Positions 17,619 to 26,887 of a stretch of DNA of 42,556 nt are shown piece after piece (position 1 is the first letter of the stretch; each line of letters opens with the position of its first letter). The notes under the pieces were generated by a model that ran no database searches, was not told the DNA's origin, and saw nothing but the letters and a program-made list of their open reading frames with translations. The DNA is taken from assembly GCA_002323515.1 (NCBI GenBank), contig DCQQ01000010.1:1-42556 (forward strand). Direction: 5' to 3'. The translations under genes were made by a program, and so were the position numbers. This DNA comes from Balneolaceae bacterium UBA1514. Lineage in GTDB: Bacteria; Bacteroidota; Rhodothermia; Balneolales; Balneolaceae.

Positions 17619-18062
17619 ATGAAAGCAGTATCCGATCTTCACGAACTAGGAGAAGAAATTGAAAAACAAGTGCACAAGTTTGGGCAAGAGCTTCACGATT
17701 TCGTTGAGCGAGTGATTCCCACATCTACAAAAGCAAAAGATTTTCGGCCCGACGCTGACCTTATTGTTTCAAACACGACCTTTAGGATTGTAATGGATTT
17801 ACCTGGCCTCACAAAAAAAGAAATTGCGATTATCCGTAAACAAGATGTACTCACCGTACGCGGTGAAAGAGAGGTAGTATTGGCGGAAAATGAACATTAT
17901 AAAAGAAAAGAACGAAAATCAGGTGCATTCATGCGTTCATTTGCAATTCCGGAAAAAGCCGATGCTAGTAACATCACCGCCAGCTTTCGAAACGGGGTGT
18001 TAACCATACAGTTTCCAATGGGTGGTACCGATGAGGATACCACTCACATACCTGTGCAATAG
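17619..18062 (+). CDS. Small heat-shock protein, Hsp20/alpha-crystallin family
   Basis: ATP-independent holdase chaperone in the cytoplasm that keeps unfolding proteins soluble for DnaK. The 147 residues have a short N-terminal arm, an alpha-crystallin domain from about residue 45 (VMDLPGLTKKEIAI, VRGERE), the characteristic FRNGVLTI strand near the end (the A-x-x-x-N-G-V-L signature with an Arg before Asn) and a short C-terminal tail. It lies 72 bases before dnaK on the same strand, which fits joint heat-shock expression. The ATG at 17619 is the natural start. Confidence 0.95.
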   Translation: MKAVSDLHELGEEIEKQVHKFGQELHDFVERVIPTSTKAKDFRPDADLIVSNTTFRIVMDLPGLTKKEIAIIRKQDVLTVRGEREVVLAENEHYKRKERKSGAFMRSFAIPEKADASNITASFRNGVLTIQFPMGGTDEDTTHIPVQ

Positions 18063-18134
18063 CGACGGATTTATCTTAATAGAGTAACGCTTACAACAAA
18101 TTTAATGACAACGAACGAGTAAAAAGATACAGCA

Positions 18135-20069
18135 ATGGGAAAAATAATTGGAATAGATTTAGGAACAACCAACTCTTGTGTTTCCGTAATGGAAGGCAAT
18201 GAACCGGTCGTTATTCAAAACGCAGAAGGTGGTCGTACGACTCCGTCTGTAGTGGCTTTTGCAAAAGATGGTGAACGTATGGTAGGAGCTCCTGCTAAGC
18301 GGCAAGCCATTACCAACCCAGACAAAACAATTGCCTCAGTTAAACGATTTATGGGGCGTATGTTCGATGAGGTTTCCGGCGAGACTAAGCAAGTAGCCTA
18401 CAAAGTTGTTAAAGGAGATGACAATACGGCACGCGTAGAGATTGATGATCGTAAATACGCACCCCAAGAGATCTCAGCTATTGTACTTCAAAAAATGAAA
18501 CAAACCGCTGAAGAATATTTAGGTGAAAAAGTAACCGATGCCGTTATTACTGTCCCTGCATATTTCAATGATGCGCAACGTAAAGCAACTCAAGAGGCTG
18601 GCAAAATAGCCGGTTTGGAAGTGAAGCGTATCATCAATGAGCCCACAGCGGCGGCACTAGCCTACGGTCTTGAAAAAAAAGATACCGACCAAACCATTGC
18701 CGTTTATGACTTAGGTGGTGGTACCTTTGATGTTTCTATACTTGATTTAGGAGACGGAGTCTTTGAGGTAAAATCAACCAACGGTGACACTCATTTGGGT
18801 GGAGATGACTTTGACCAACGAATCATTGACTTCTTAGCCGATGAATTTAAAAATACTGATGGTATTGATCTCAGAAATGATGCCATGGCTATGCAACGAT
18901 TAAAAGATGCTGCCGAAAAAGCAAAAATCGAGTTATCCAGCTCACAGAAAACAACCATCAACCTTCCATTTATCACGGCCACCCAAGATGGTCCGAAGCA
19001 CATAAACATCGACCTAAGTCGCTCGAAATTCGAACAACTTGTAGACGACCTTGTGAAGCGCTCCATTAAGCCATGTGAGCAAGCTTTAAAAGATGCTGGG
19101 CTAGGTAAAAGCGACATTGATCAAGTTATATTAGTTGGTGGTTCGACCCGAATCCCGCGTATTCAAAAAGCCGTTAAAGAATTTTTTGGAAAAGATCCAA
19201 GTAAAGGGGTAAATCCAGACGAAGTTGTGGCTGTTGGCGCCGCTATTCAGGGTGGAGTTCTAACCGGTGAAGTGGATGATGTTGTACTCTTAGATGTAAC
19301 TCCTCTTACCCTAGGTATTGAAACCTTAGGAGGGGTAATGACCCCACTTATCGAGTCCAATAGTACGATTCCAACCTCTAAATCACAGGTATTCTCAACC
19401 GCGGCAGATAACCAAAGCAGTGTTGAGATTCACGTGCTTCAAGGAGAGCGTGCGCAGGCGGCAGCCAACCGTACGCTAGGCCGTTTTCACTTAGATGGTA
19501 TACCCCCTGCTCCCCGTGGCATGCCTCAAGTTGAAGTAACCTTCGATTTAGACGCCAACGGAGTGTTAAATATTATTGCCAAAGACAAAGGTACTGGCAA
19601 GGAACAAACCATTCGTATCGAATCTTCCTCCGGTTTATCGGATGAGGAAATTGAAAAAATGAAACAAGCGGCGAAGGATCACGAAGACGAGGATAAAAAG
19701 CTTCGTGAAAAAGTTGAGAAAATGAACCAGGCCGATGGATTAATCTTCTCTACTAAAAAGCAGCTTGAAGAGTATGCCGATAAAATTTCAGAAGACAACA
19801 AGAAAGCTATAGAGGACGCTGTTGCCAAACTTGAAGAAGTGCACAAATCGGAGAACTTGGATGAACTTGAAGCCGCCATTGAAGCGGTGAATACCGCTTG
19901 GGCGGGGGCTTCCCAGGAAATTTATGCAGCATCGCAGGCTGAAGCCGCTGCCGGCGGCGCAGAAGCCGAAGGTGATGCAACGGGTGGGGATGAGAGTTCC
20001 CCATCAGATAATAATGATGCCGTTGATGCCGACTTTGAAGTTGTCGACGAAGACGACAAAGATAAGTAA
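18135..20069 (+). CDS. dnaK: Molecular chaperone DnaK (Hsp70)
   Basis: ATP-driven chaperone that binds exposed hydrophobic peptides. The 644 residues start with the phosphate-binding [11 protein letters not shown], then show the second signature [11 protein letters not shown], the third [11 protein letters not shown], the [10 protein letters not shown] linker and the substrate-binding domain, and end with the classical acidic tail [10 protein letters not shown]. Length is typical. Neither grpE nor dnaJ is adjacent; instead hsp20 precedes it and tsaD follows, with the tsaD start only a few bases after the dnaK stop. Confidence 0.98.
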   Translation: MGKIIGIDLGTTNSCVSVMEGNEPVVIQNAEGGRTTPSVVAFAKDGERMVGAPAKRQAITNPDKTIASVKRFMGRMFDEVSGETKQVAYKVVKGDDNTARVEIDDRKYAPQEISAIVLQKMKQTAEEYLGEKVTDAVITVPAYFNDAQRKATQEAGKIAGLEVKRIINEPTAAALAYGLEKKDTDQTIAVYDLGGGTFDVSILDLGDGVFEVKSTNGDTHLGGDDFDQRIIDFLADEFKNTDGIDLRNDAMAMQRLKDAAEKAKIELSSSQKTTINLPFITATQDGPKHINIDLSRSKFEQLVDDLVKRSIKPCEQALKDAGLGKSDIDQVILVGGSTRIPRIQKAVKEFFGKDPSKGVNPDEVVAVGAAIQGGVLTGEVDDVVLLDVTPLTLGIETLGGVMTPLIESNSTIPTSKSQVFSTAADNQSSVEIHVLQGERAQAAANRTLGRFHLDGIPPAPRGMPQVEVTFDLDANGVLNIIAKDKGTGKEQTIRIESSSGLSDEEIEKMKQAAKDHEDEDKKLREKVEKMNQADGLIFSTKKQLEEYADKISEDNKKAIEDAVAKLEEVHKSENLDELEAAIEAVNTAWAGASQEIYAASQAEAAAGGAEAEGDATGGDESSPSDNNDAVDADFEVVDEDDKDK

Positions 20070-20076
20070 GCTTATC

Positions 20077-21090
20077 TTGAACATCCTTGGCATTGAATCT
20101 TCTTGCGACGATACTGCCGCTTCGGTGTTAACCGAGGCGGGAGTGTTGTCCAATGTCATTGCTTCTCAATCCATTCACATCCAATTTGGTGGGGTCGTTC
20201 CTGAACTCGCTTCAAGGGCTCATCACCAAACCATTAGCCAAACAGTCGAGCAGGCGTTGACAGAAGCACAGCTAGCTATTCAGGACATTAATGTAATTGC
20301 CGTCACCCAAGGCCCAGGACTCATGGGCTCGTTATTGGTTGGCCTAAGTTTCGCCAAAGGTATATCCTTGGCTCATCAGATTCCTATAGTGGGAGTGAAT
20401 CATATGGATGCTCATATTTTTGCTAATACCATTGAGCATACTCTGGACTATCCACTAATTGCCTTGACCGTATCTGGTGGCCACACTCAGCTGACCAAGC
20501 TTAATAGCTCGAATGAACTACAAATAATCGGCCAAACCAGAGACGATGCCTCTGGCGAAGCCTTCGACAAAATTGGTAAGCTTTTAGGTTTAGATTATCC
20601 AGCTGGCCCTAAAATAGATCTCCATTCTCGGGAAGGTAACCCCAGTTTTCATGCCTTCCCAAAGGGTCTCATTTATCAAGGATTGGATTTTAGTTTCTCA
20701 GGACTTAAGACCAGTGTTTTGTATTACCTTCAGGATAAAGATGATGCATTTATATCCGATCATTTTAACGATATTTGCGCAAGTGTAAGTCATGCCATTA
20801 CCGAGGTACTTGTAGCGAAATTAGAGCGCGCTATGCAAGTGTATTCTATCCCTCGCGCAGTGCTGGCCGGAGGAGTTTCCGCCAATTCTATGCTGCGTGA
20901 GAAAGTAGCCATCATGGCAGAAAAAAATGGCTTCATCATACATCAACCCGCTTTAGCTTATTGCACTGATAATGCGACAATGATAGCAGCTACAGCTAGA
21001 GTTATGCTTCAGAGCGATCTTAGTATTAGTCTTGAGCAACGATTAAGGGAGGGATGGGGAATTCATCCATATGCTTCGCAAGCTGGTTGA
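20077..21090 (+). CDS. tsaD: tRNA N6-adenosine threonylcarbamoyltransferase TsaD
   Basis: Transfers threonylcarbamoyl from TC-AMP to A37 of ANN-decoding tRNAs, working with TsaB and TsaE. Family motifs: NILGIESSCDDTA at the very start, the metal-binding HMDAH, SGGHTQL, the DDASGEAFDKIGKLLGL region and AGGVSANSMLR. An open frame extends back to an ATG at 19924, but that is inside dnaK and would add about 50 unrelated residues; the TTG at 20077 gives the standard 337-residue protein beginning directly at the conserved strand. It begins seven bases after the dnaK stop, so translation may be coupled. Confidence 0.95.
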   Translation: MNILGIESSCDDTAASVLTEAGVLSNVIASQSIHIQFGGVVPELASRAHHQTISQTVEQALTEAQLAIQDINVIAVTQGPGLMGSLLVGLSFAKGISLAHQIPIVGVNHMDAHIFANTIEHTLDYPLIALTVSGGHTQLTKLNSSNELQIIGQTRDDASGEAFDKIGKLLGLDYPAGPKIDLHSREGNPSFHAFPKGLIYQGLDFSFSGLKTSVLYYLQDKDDAFISDHFNDICASVSHAITEVLVAKLERAMQVYSIPRAVLAGGVSANSMLREKVAIMAEKNGFIIHQPALAYCTDNATMIAATARVMLQSDLSISLEQRLREGWGIHPYASQAG

Positions 21091-21157
21091 TTCTTGTCAG
21101 ATTCATCTTTTTTAGCGGTTCATTTTTTGGGGTTCTGAGTACACTACGCTTCGCTCA

Positions 21158-21176
21158 TAAGCAGCTATGCGGCTTA
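21158..21176. other. Short hairpin between tsaD and the transporter gene
   Basis: TAAGC-AGC-TAT-GCG-GCTTA can fold into a seven-pair stem with one A.G mismatch. The outer flanks CTGAGTAC (21135) and GTAATTCAG (21181) are also roughly complementary. The following T-run is weak (ACTTTTCTCC), so it may be a poor terminator or only an RNA structure. Confidence 0.25.
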
Positions 21177-21201
21177 GCTAGTAATTCAGTACTTTTCTCC
21201 G

Positions 21202-22116
21202 ATGAACGAAACAATAGATGCTCTTCAACTGAATCTTGGCGGTGGCGGACTCATGGTCATGAATGTGTCCTTGGCCGTTATTATGTTTGGGGTAGCCTTG
21301 GAGTTGAAAATCTCCCATTTTAAGGCCATCACAGAACAACCGAAGGGGGTCCTAGCGGGGTTTATATCTCAGTTTCTATTTCTACCAGCCATTACTTTCG
21401 CACTTATTTGGCTATTTGAACCTTATCCTAGCTTTGCTTTGGGTATGATGATGGTAGCTGCTTGTCCCGGTGGAAATATTTCAAATTTTTTCTCTCAGTT
21501 GTCTGGGGGAAATACCGCCCTTTCGGTAAGCCTCACTGCTATCGCAACCTTACTGGCGGTCGTCACCACTCCTTTGAATTTCACCTTTTGGGCAAGTTTA
21601 TATCCACCGACCGCTGAAATTCTGCGACAAATACAAGTAGACCTTTTTCAAGTGTTTCAAATTGTTGGTTTAATTTTAGGTATCCCTTTAACACTGGGAA
21701 TGGTGGTGAGGCGTTATGCAGAAAACTATGCTCTACGTTGGACTGGCTGGATTAAACGATTTGGAATAGTTTTTTTTGGTGGTTTTGTGGTTGTGGCCTT
21801 TAGCATGAATATTGAGCATTTCTTGGGGTACGTTCATTTGGTTATTGGATTGGTTTTTTTGCATAATTTTCTGGCCTTAGTGGGAGGCTATAGCTGGGGA
21901 AAACTGTTTAAACTACCACCTGCCGATTGCAGATCTTTAGCTATAGAAACAGGTATACAGAATTCAGGACTCGGCCTTTTACTTATCTTTAGCTTCTTTG
22001 ATTCATTAGGAGGAATGGCTTTAATTGCGGCTTGGTGGGGTATTTGGCATATCATTGCTGGATTTGCAGTCACCGCCTACTGGACTAAAATCAAAAAAAT
22101 GGTTCCAACCGATTAA
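21202..22116 (+). CDS. Bile acid:sodium symporter (BASS) family transporter
   Basis: Inner-membrane sodium-coupled transporter of the SBF/BASS fold, 304 residues with about nine or ten hydrophobic segments. Diagnostic motifs are AACPGGNIS at residues 86-94 in the first crossover helix and ETGIQNSGLG in the second crossover region, which together hold the sodium sites and substrate. Family members carry bile acids, pantoate, pyruvate or other organic anions; the substrate here cannot be named. It starts at ATG 21202 and is followed after five bases by the acyltransferase gene, so the two are probably one operon. Confidence 0.9.
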   Translation: MNETIDALQLNLGGGGLMVMNVSLAVIMFGVALELKISHFKAITEQPKGVLAGFISQFLFLPAITFALIWLFEPYPSFALGMMMVAACPGGNISNFFSQLSGGNTALSVSLTAIATLLAVVTTPLNFTFWASLYPPTAEILRQIQVDLFQVFQIVGLILGIPLTLGMVVRRYAENYALRWTGWIKRFGIVFFGGFVVVAFSMNIEHFLGYVHLVIGLVFLHNFLALVGGYSWGKLFKLPPADCRSLAIETGIQNSGLGLLLIFSFFDSLGGMALIAAWWGIWHIIAGFAVTAYWTKIKKMVPTD

Positions 22117-22121
22117 ACATC

Positions 22122-23408
22122 ATGCGCAAAAATTATCTTTTTTATCAATTTTTCAGAGTCATCATAACTAAATGGGGCCTCATCTTTTATTACCGGAAGA
22201 TCCGTTCTATTGGACGGGAGAAAATTCCTAAAAAAACGCCTGTGATGTTTATCCCAAATCATCAAAATTCTTTCATGGATGCGTTATTGATAGTGAGTAC
22301 TAATTGGAAATATACCTTTTTTTTAACGCGGGCTCAGGCCTTTAGTAGTGCGTTTATGAGGTGGTTTTTAGAAAACTTAAATATGCTTCCAGTATACCGG
22401 ATTCGGGATGGTATCAACTCCGTAACCAAAAATAACGCTATTTTTGAACGTTGTATTCGTATGCTTGAAAAAAATTATGCACTGCTCGTGTTCGCTGAAG
22501 CAAATCATAATTTAAATCGACGTATTAGGCCCCTTAGTAAAGGTTTTACTAGGATTGCTTTCGATGCCGAACAACAAAATAATTGGGATTTGAACCTTCA
22601 TGTTGTTCCTATTGGAGTAAATTACACGCGACATAAAGAATCCCGGAACGATGTAACGGTGGTCTATGGAGATCCCATTCCTATGAAAAAGTACCAAGAG
22701 TTGTTTCAGCAGGACGAACGTAAAGCGGCTAATGTTCTAAAAAATGATGTGGCAAAAGTTATGAAAGCGTGTACAATGCATGTCCAAAATGCTCAACACT
22801 ATTTCTTACACCAATTGTTACTGGATGATTTAGCCGACGATCGATCGCACTTAATAGATCCCAAAAAAGTACGCCCTCTCAACGAAAAGTTAGACGATTT
22901 AGCTTCCGAAGAGGACTATTTAGCGGCTCAAGAACTGATTGAAATGGCTGAAAAAAAGCATCTTGACCTAAGTCGGCTTCAAGAGTATACCACAGGTAAA
23001 CAAAGCTCATTATGGAAAAAACTACTGCTGAGTCCATTCATCCTTCTTGGGTTTTTGAATTTTCGTATCGCTTACATTCTAATAGATAAAGTAATTCGAA
23101 ATACAATAAAAGATCATGCCTTTGATGCTTCGATTAAATTTTTGCTCGCTGTATTCCTATTTCCCTTGAGCCTAGTCCTTATATCCTTTATGTTATGGAT
23201 AGCTGGGATATCTTTTGAAGGACTATTGATATACTGGGTTACCAGCTTCTTTAGCTTATTTGGCTTCAAAGAATGGGTCAATAGCCATAAACAAAGAGCT
23301 CATAATCGCCAATGGAGAGAATTTGCTAGAAATAATGTCCATCTACATGCTGAAATGATTGAGAAATTAAATCGGTTATTATTATTGAAGCAAAAATTGT
23401 ATAACTAA
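22122..23408 (+). CDS. PlsC-like lysophospholipid acyltransferase with C-terminal membrane region
   Basis: Predicted membrane acyltransferase (LPLAT superfamily) that would acylate a glycerolipid or other lipid. Motif I is NHQNSFMD with His47 and Asp53, one residue longer than the classical HX4D; a glycine/glutamate-type motif appears as VFAEANH with Glu126, and a third as VVPIGVNY. After the catalytic domain (about residues 30-230) comes a helical region and two strong transmembrane segments near residues 300-380, making 428 residues in total versus about 250 for PlsC. The substrate is not deducible. It immediately follows the BASS transporter gene. Confidence 0.85.
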   Translation: MRKNYLFYQFFRVIITKWGLIFYYRKIRSIGREKIPKKTPVMFIPNHQNSFMDALLIVSTNWKYTFFLTRAQAFSSAFMRWFLENLNMLPVYRIRDGINSVTKNNAIFERCIRMLEKNYALLVFAEANHNLNRRIRPLSKGFTRIAFDAEQQNNWDLNLHVVPIGVNYTRHKESRNDVTVVYGDPIPMKKYQELFQQDERKAANVLKNDVAKVMKACTMHVQNAQHYFLHQLLLDDLADDRSHLIDPKKVRPLNEKLDDLASEEDYLAAQELIEMAEKKHLDLSRLQEYTTGKQSSLWKKLLLSPFILLGFLNFRIAYILIDKVIRNTIKDHAFDASIKFLLAVFLFPLSLVLISFMLWIAGISFEGLLIYWVTSFFSLFGFKEWVNSHKQRAHNRQWREFARNNVHLHAEMIEKLNRLLLLKQKLYN

Positions 23409-23482
23409 ATTCCGTTTACTAGCCATTACAAGATCTTATTGAATGGGCGTCTCTATATTACAACAACCTAATCTTTTTATAT

Positions 23483-24052
23483 ATGACTTTACACAATACG
23501 TCAACCAGATTATTCTGTCTTAGTAGCTTTACCCTTGCTTTTGTTATCATAGCAAGTGGTTGTACACAAAAAGAAAATGTTCAAAATATGGGATATGCTC
23601 CTTTATTAACTAAAGCAGTTGCTATAATAAATCCTATAAATGACAGTAATATTTCAGGGGTTGCTTACTTTGAGCAAACAGAAAATGGCGTACAGGTCGT
23701 AGCAGAAGTGTATGGACTAACTGGTGAAAAGCATGGTTTTCACATCCATACCTTTGGAGATTGTACTGCAATTGACGGAACTTCAGCTGGAGGACATTTT
23801 AATCCTTATGGATTTGAGCATGGTTCTCCACAATCTTTAGACCGCCATATGGGAGCAATGGGTAATTTGGAAGTGAATGAAGATGGAGTTGGCCTTAGAT
23901 ATTACATAGATAAAGTAATTGTTCTAAATGAAATAATTGGTCGAGGGATAATAGTTCATGGAGGTGAAGACGACCTAATATCACAGCCTTCAGGAGCTTC
24001 CGGTCCAAGAGTTGGTTGTGGTGTCATAGGTATAACGACGGAAACCGAGTAA
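23483..24052 (+). CDS. sodC: Cu/Zn superoxide dismutase-like lipoprotein
   Basis: Envelope superoxide dismutase converting superoxide to peroxide and oxygen. The 189 residues begin with a lipoprotein signal (IASGC, Cys27). Copper ligands are visible at His87, His89, His105 (bridging) and His159; zinc-side ligands His113 and His122 are present; the disulfide cysteines Cys94 and Cys179 and the active-site Arg176 are kept. The zinc-ligand Asp of the usual H-x-G-D-x-G-N is replaced by alanine (RHMGAMGN, Ala125). The electrostatic-loop region (EDDLISQPSGAS) is retained. It probably binds copper, while zinc binding is doubtful. It stands alone, convergent with glyS. Confidence 0.9.
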   Translation: MTLHNTSTRLFCLSSFTLAFVIIASGCTQKENVQNMGYAPLLTKAVAIINPINDSNISGVAYFEQTENGVQVVAEVYGLTGEKHGFHIHTFGDCTAIDGTSAGGHFNPYGFEHGSPQSLDRHMGAMGNLEVNEDGVGLRYYIDKVIVLNEIIGRGIIVHGGEDDLISQPSGASGPRVGCGVIGITTETE

Positions 24053-24144
24053 GTTATTGTCACTCGTTATTAATTAACAGGTGAGACAGCCTTATTAGCA
24101 TTACTTAATTTTCATTGCCTTTAGACTTCTCCCAAAGCATCTTC

Positions 24145-25599
24145 TTACTTCTGAGGAGTCTGCCAAGAATTCATTTGATCATGAATGTATGGGCCTAATT
24201 GCCCAACTGATATTCGTTCTTGATCCATGGTATCTCGGTGGCGTACGGTTACCGTATCATCTTCCAATCCATCAAAATCAATGGTTACACAGAATGGAGT
24301 ACCGGCTTCGTCTAGTCTTCTATAACGTTTGCCAATAGACCCAGCTTCGTCATACTGCACAGAATAGTCTTCTTTCAAATTTTTACTAATTCGAGTTGCA
24401 AGTTCCTTTAATTCAGGTTTTTTAACCAGCGGAAATACACCCACTTGGATAGGCGCTAATTTGGGAAGTATTTTTAGTACCACCCTAGAATCACCGTCCA
24501 CTTCTTCTTTTCGGTAAGCATCTGAAAGTACCATGAGGGTACAACGGTCTAGCCCAATGGAGGTTTCAATCACAAAGGGAATGTAACGCTTATTTTGCGC
24601 TTGATCGAAATATTCCATTTTCTTACCAGAGTACCCTTGATGTTGGGTTAAATCAAAATCCGATCGGTTATGGATTCCCTCCACTTCTTGCCAGCCAATA
24701 GGAAATTGGTATTGCACATCGGCCGCAGCACGAGCATAATGGGCCAATTTATCGGGTGGATGTGGAGCAAAACGTAAGTTCTTAGTCCGAATACCCATAC
24801 TCTTATGCCACTCTAGACGCTTCTCAAGCCATTCTTCATACGCCTGCTCATCTGTACCTGGCTCTACAAAGTATTGCATTTCCATCTGTTCAAACTCTCG
24901 CATACGAAATACAAATTGTCGAGCCATCACTTCGTTTCTAAATGCCTTACCCGTCTGTGCTATCCCAAAAGGTACTTTTACTCGGGTAGAATCAAGTACA
25001 TTCTTGTAGTTCACAAAAATACCTTGGGCCGTCTCTGGTCGTAAATACACCGCATCATCTTCAGAAGCAGTCGCCCCAAAGGCCGTTTTAAACATGAGGT
25101 TGAATTGTCTGACTTGTGTCCAATCAAAGGCACCCGAATCAGGTGACTTAATTTCGTTTTCTATAATGACATCATAGAGATCTTCGGTCAAACTCTTTCG
25201 AGTCCCAGCCGTATCCAATTGCTGTTGGATTTGTTGTGCCTTGTCAGTTTTACCGTCTTTTTCCAGTTTAAAAATATATTGCTCAATGAGCATATCCGCC
25301 CTATAACGGCGCTTAGACTGCTTATCATCAATCATGGGGTCGTTGAACCCTGCAACGTGACCACTGGCTTCCCACACTTTAGGGTGCATAAATATTGCGG
25401 CATCCACTCCCACAATATTTTCGTGGCGTTGCGTCATTTCCTTCCACCAGGCATTACGGATATTTCGCTTGAGTTCAACACCTAAAGGTCCGTAATCATA
25501 CACCGCACTTAATCCACCATATATTTCCGAGGATTGAAAAATAAATCCTCGTGCTTTGGCCAAGGACACAATGGTATCTAAACTATCTACATTCGACAT
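24145..25599 (-). CDS. glyS: Glycyl-tRNA synthetase, single-chain (alpha2) type
   Basis: Charges tRNA-Gly with glycine in the cytoplasm. The 484 residues match the short archaeal/eukaryote/Gram-positive style enzyme, not the alpha2beta2 type of E. coli. Seen: SLAKARGFIFQSSEIYGG at the N-terminus, the class II motif 2 region FRNEVMARQFVFRMREFEQ, motif 3 with IGLDRCTLMVLSDAY, and the C-terminal anticodon-binding domain (LAPIQVGVFPLV). Start ATG at 25599. It is divergent from asd, with a 180-base region between them, and convergent with sodC. Confidence 0.97.
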   Translation of the reverse strand: MSNVDSLDTIVSLAKARGFIFQSSEIYGGLSAVYDYGPLGVELKRNIRNAWWKEMTQRHENIVGVDAAIFMHPKVWEASGHVAGFNDPMIDDKQSKRRYRADMLIEQYIFKLEKDGKTDKAQQIQQQLDTAGTRKSLTEDLYDVIIENEIKSPDSGAFDWTQVRQFNLMFKTAFGATASEDDAVYLRPETAQGIFVNYKNVLDSTRVKVPFGIAQTGKAFRNEVMARQFVFRMREFEQMEMQYFVEPGTDEQAYEEWLEKRLEWHKSMGIRTKNLRFAPHPPDKLAHYARAAADVQYQFPIGWQEVEGIHNRSDFDLTQHQGYSGKKMEYFDQAQNKRYIPFVIETSIGLDRCTLMVLSDAYRKEEVDGDSRVVLKILPKLAPIQVGVFPLVKKPELKELATRISKNLKEDYSVQYDEAGSIGKRYRRLDEAGTPFCVTIDFDGLEDDTVTVRHRDTMDQERISVGQLGPYIHDQMNSWQTPQK

Positions 25600-25778
25600 T
25601 GTACTACATTTATTGTTGATGATTGAGCTTCGAGGAAGATACCAATTCTATTTGGCTATTTTCGAACCCTTTTTTGTTTAAAAATACTATTTTACCAACT
25701 CGGTCCATAGCTAGGTAATGACTTGGGTTATTATCTGTTTTTCATACACTCTTATCTTTCACTCACTCTAAGGAACAA

Positions 25779-26828
25779 ATGAACGTAGGAATATTAGGCG
25801 CTACAGGCGCGGTTGGTCAAAAATTTATTCGCCTTTTAGTACAGCACCCATGGTTTACTATCACTGCCTTAGGAGCTTCTGAACGTTCTGCAGGTAAACC
25901 CTATGCTAACGCTGTGAATTGGATTGAAGATGTTCCCCTACCCGATCAAATAGCTCATTTAACGGTTAAACATTGTACACCTGATGCCCTTGACACTGTT
26001 GATTTTGTATTTTCTGGGCTGGACCCAAGTGTAGCAACCAACATTGAAGCTAGCTTTGCTAAAGCAGGTATTCCAGTAATTTCCAACGCCAAAAATTATC
26101 GTCAAGACCCCAAAGTACCCTTATTAATTCCAGAGGTAAATCCCGATCACATCTCACTCATTTCACATCAAGACTTTAGCCATGATGGATCCGGGTGGAT
26201 TGTAACCAATCCGAACTGTGTAGCTGTACCGCTTTCACTCGCACTCAAACCCTTACATGACCAGTTTGGTCTCGAAAATCTTTCCATGACCACTTTACAG
26301 GCGCTATCTGGCGCTGGTTACCCTGGAGTGCCTAGTTTAGATATTCTTGCCAATGTCATTCCATTCATATCAGGTGAAGAACCAAAAATTGCTCCTGAAA
26401 CTCAAAAAATATTGGGAACCTTAAACGCAACGCAAATTGATCAGCCTTCATTTACGGTAGATGCCACTTGTACGCGGGTTCATACACTTAATGGACATAT
26501 GGCAGCAGTGAGTTGTAGATTTTCTACTAAACCCAATTCAGTAGAACAAGTCATTCAAACCCTAAAGGCATATCCAAACCCAATTGCAGACCTTGACTTA
26601 CCCACCTCCCCTGCTCAACTATATCATCTGCATGAACAACAGAACTATCCTCAACCCCGACTCCACGCTGATCGCGATAAAGGGATGAGTTTACATATAG
26701 GGCGAATACGAGAAGGTGATTTTTTTCACATTAATTTCGTATGTATGGCCCACAATACTATTCGTGGTGCGGCTGGAGGGGCTGTTCTAAATGCAGAATT
26801 ACTGCATAAAAAAGGCTATCTAAATTAA
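25779..26828 (+). CDS. asd: Aspartate-semialdehyde dehydrogenase, archaeal/fungal-type
   Basis: NADPH-dependent reduction of aspartyl phosphate to aspartate semialdehyde, feeding lysine, diaminopimelate, threonine and methionine. The 349 residues start with the nucleotide-binding GILGATGAVGQ, show HPWFTITALGASERSAGK and the catalytic Cys147 in TNPNCVAVPL, then a C-terminal domain with CTRVHTLNGHMA and AVGGAVLNAELL-like end (GAAGGAVLNAELL). The pattern fits the archaeal/yeast subfamily (TIGR00978) better than the E. coli or Gram-positive forms. A good ribosome-binding site AAGGA sits just before ATG 25779. It is divergent from glyS. Confidence 0.93.
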   Translation: MNVGILGATGAVGQKFIRLLVQHPWFTITALGASERSAGKPYANAVNWIEDVPLPDQIAHLTVKHCTPDALDTVDFVFSGLDPSVATNIEASFAKAGIPVISNAKNYRQDPKVPLLIPEVNPDHISLISHQDFSHDGSGWIVTNPNCVAVPLSLALKPLHDQFGLENLSMTTLQALSGAGYPGVPSLDILANVIPFISGEEPKIAPETQKILGTLNATQIDQPSFTVDATCTRVHTLNGHMAAVSCRFSTKPNSVEQVIQTLKAYPNPIADLDLPTSPAQLYHLHEQQNYPQPRLHADRDKGMSLHIGRIREGDFFHINFVCMAHNTIRGAAGGAVLNAELLHKKGYLN

Positions 26829-26847
26829 GTACCTGGCTGAATTACCT

Positions 26848-26887
26848 TTTCGTCGAGTTTACGATAACCGGTACCTTTCGTCGAGTT
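26848..26887. repeat. Short direct repeat at the 3' end of the hypothetical gene
   Basis: TTTCGTCGAGTT occurs at 26848-26859 and again at 26876-26887, with flanking TACCTTT also shared, giving a 28-base period. The second copy lies within the reading frame and the first at and beyond its stop codon, so the last codons of the gene look partly duplicated. Confidence 0.6.

Noticed and set aside
19924..20076. ATG giving TsaD a 51-residue N-terminal extension
   Set aside because: It lies inside dnaK in another frame and the added residues do not resemble TsaD; the TTG at 20077 starts the standard protein.
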